DNA of 6,459 nt from Spirochaetes bacterium RBG_16_67_19 (GTDB lineage Bacteria > Spirochaetota > Spirochaetia > SZUA-6 > DRHE01), in assembly GCA_001829505.1 (NCBI GenBank), contig MIBK01000088.1:7254-13712 (forward strand). The letters run 5' to 3'. Positions 6,161-6,459 of this stretch are shown piece after piece. The translations under genes were made by a program, and so were the position numbers. Under the pieces are notes generated by a model. It did no database searches and was not told where the DNA came from. It saw only the letters and a program-made list of their open reading frames with translations. How positions within the stretch are numbered: the first letter of the stretch is position 1; every line of letters begins with the position of its first letter.

Positions 6161-6327
6161 CCAGCGCGCGGCCCTCGACCCATCCACGCGGAAGCCCACT
6201 TCCCTCGCGCCCGGGAGGGTCGGTTTCGTGTCGGCGGCGGCCAGTTCTCGCTGCGGAACCACTCGCCCGGCGGCCGAAGCTTGCCGCCAGGCCGCGCGGG
6301 GGAGTAGCTTGCTGGAAGGAGGCGATA
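6161..6327. other. GC-rich gap between pdxA and the arsenate-reductase-like gene
   Basis: No gene is convincing here. A small perfect hairpin, GGCGGC (6269-6274) with GCCGCC (6283-6288) around an 8-nt loop containing AAGCTT, is present. It has no T run, so it does not qualify as an intrinsic terminator. No clear -35/-10 pair was seen ahead of the next gene. Short protein-like strings appear on the minus strand in shifting frames and are treated as a finding, not a gene. Confidence 0.5.
6316..6322 (+). promoter_or_regulatory. Ribosome binding site deciding the TTG start of the arsenate-reductase-like gene
   Basis: AAGGAGG followed after 5 nt by TTG at 6328 marks translation initiation. The next candidate, GTG at 6358, has no SD. 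Confidence 0.75.
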
Positions 6328-6459
6328 TTGGGCACCGCGAAACCGTCCCGCCGGCGAGTGCTGTTCCTCTGCACCGGCAACTCCTGCCGCTCGCAGATGG
6401 CCGAGGCCATCGTGAACTCCGGGCGGGCGGGGGACTGGGGGGCCGTCTCGGCCGGCTCC
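6328..6459 (+). CDS. arsC: Arsenate reductase ArsC-type / low-molecular-weight phosphatase-fold protein (3' end outside window)
   Basis: Only the first 44 residues are present. After a basic leader (AKPSRRR) comes beta strand VLFLC and the catalytic P-loop CTGNSCR (15-21), a CX5R motif with nucleophile C15, followed by SQMAEAIV and AVSAGS. CTGNSCRSQMAE is the wording of thioredoxin-coupled arsenate reductases, which reduce arsenate to arsenite. Tyrosine phosphatases of this fold more often have CxGNxCRSP. The two later redox cysteines that would prove arsenate reductase chemistry lie beyond the window. Translation starts at TTG 6328 with a strong SD. It is cytosolic, with no signal peptide. 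The gap of 167 nt from pdxA argues against tight coupling. Neighbouring Pst genes matter because arsenate can enter cells by phosphate transporters; an ars or phosphate-stress function is inferred. Confidence 0.87.
   Translation, partial: MGTAKPSRRRVLFLCTGNSCRSQMAEAIVNSGRAGDWGAVSAGS

Noticed and set aside
5105..6262. A 385-codon open frame on the minus strand covering pdxA
   Set aside because: It is antisense to a fully conserved enzyme and its composition is rich in Gly, Arg, Gln and His, as in shadow frames; no domain is recognisable.
6269..6288. Hairpin GGCGGC/GCCGCC as a terminator after pdxA
   Set aside because: The stem is only 6 bp and no T run follows on either strand. It lies more than 100 nt past the pdxA stop.
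1..6459. Search for a novel defence, mobile or RNA-based system
   Set aside because: No CRISPR-like repeats, transposase, integrase, tRNA, riboswitch-like leader or unknown gene cluster was seen. All sizeable genes belong to known families.

Overview
The window is a compact stretch of bacterial chromosome from a GC-rich organism. Third codon positions in the genes are dominated by G and C, and four genes appear to start with GTG, TTG or CTG. Shine-Dalgarno sequences are strong (AAGGAGG type). The taxon cannot be fixed from sequence alone. PstS has a classical secretory signal peptide without a lipobox cysteine, which leans weakly towards a cell with an outer membrane, but that is inference.

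Positions 1 to 5021 (minus strand) hold one tightly packed phosphate-acquisition operon, read right to left: pstS, pstC, pstA, pstB, phoU and a PhoB/PhoP-type response regulator cut by the window edge. Junctions overlap or are nearly touching: pstS/pstC by 4 nt, pstC/pstA by 4 nt, pstB/phoU by 1 nt, pstA/pstB 3 nt apart and phoU/regulator 9 nt apart. PstS captures phosphate outside the inner membrane, PstC and PstA form the channel, PstB supplies ATP hydrolysis, and PhoU links transporter state to the two-component system whose regulator is the last gene visible. Two details stand out. pstC has no ATG, GTG or TTG start that preserves its first membrane segment and probably begins with CTG inside the pstS stop. 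PstA is about 115 to 130 residues longer than the E. coli type because of a large loop after its first membrane helix.

Positions 5022 to 5119 are a 98-nt divergent control region. It contains three 11-bp direct repeats, read CTAACG/CTAACC on the pst strand, in the arrangement expected of a Pho box. Between them and pstS lies a short AT-rich stretch that may serve as a -10 element on either strand.

Positions 5120 to 6160 (plus strand) encode a PdxA-family 4-phosphate dehydrogenase with its metal-binding histidines intact. A 167-nt GC-rich gap follows with no convincing gene. From 6328 to the right edge lies the start of an arsenate reductase/low-molecular-weight phosphatase-fold protein with an intact CX5R loop.

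I see no mobile element, CRISPR array, RNA gene or defence-type module. The region is essentially a conventional phosphate regulon locus. The points worth checking are the Pho-box-like repeats, the CTG start, the enlarged PstA, the PdxA subfamily and the link between arsenate detoxification and phosphate uptake.
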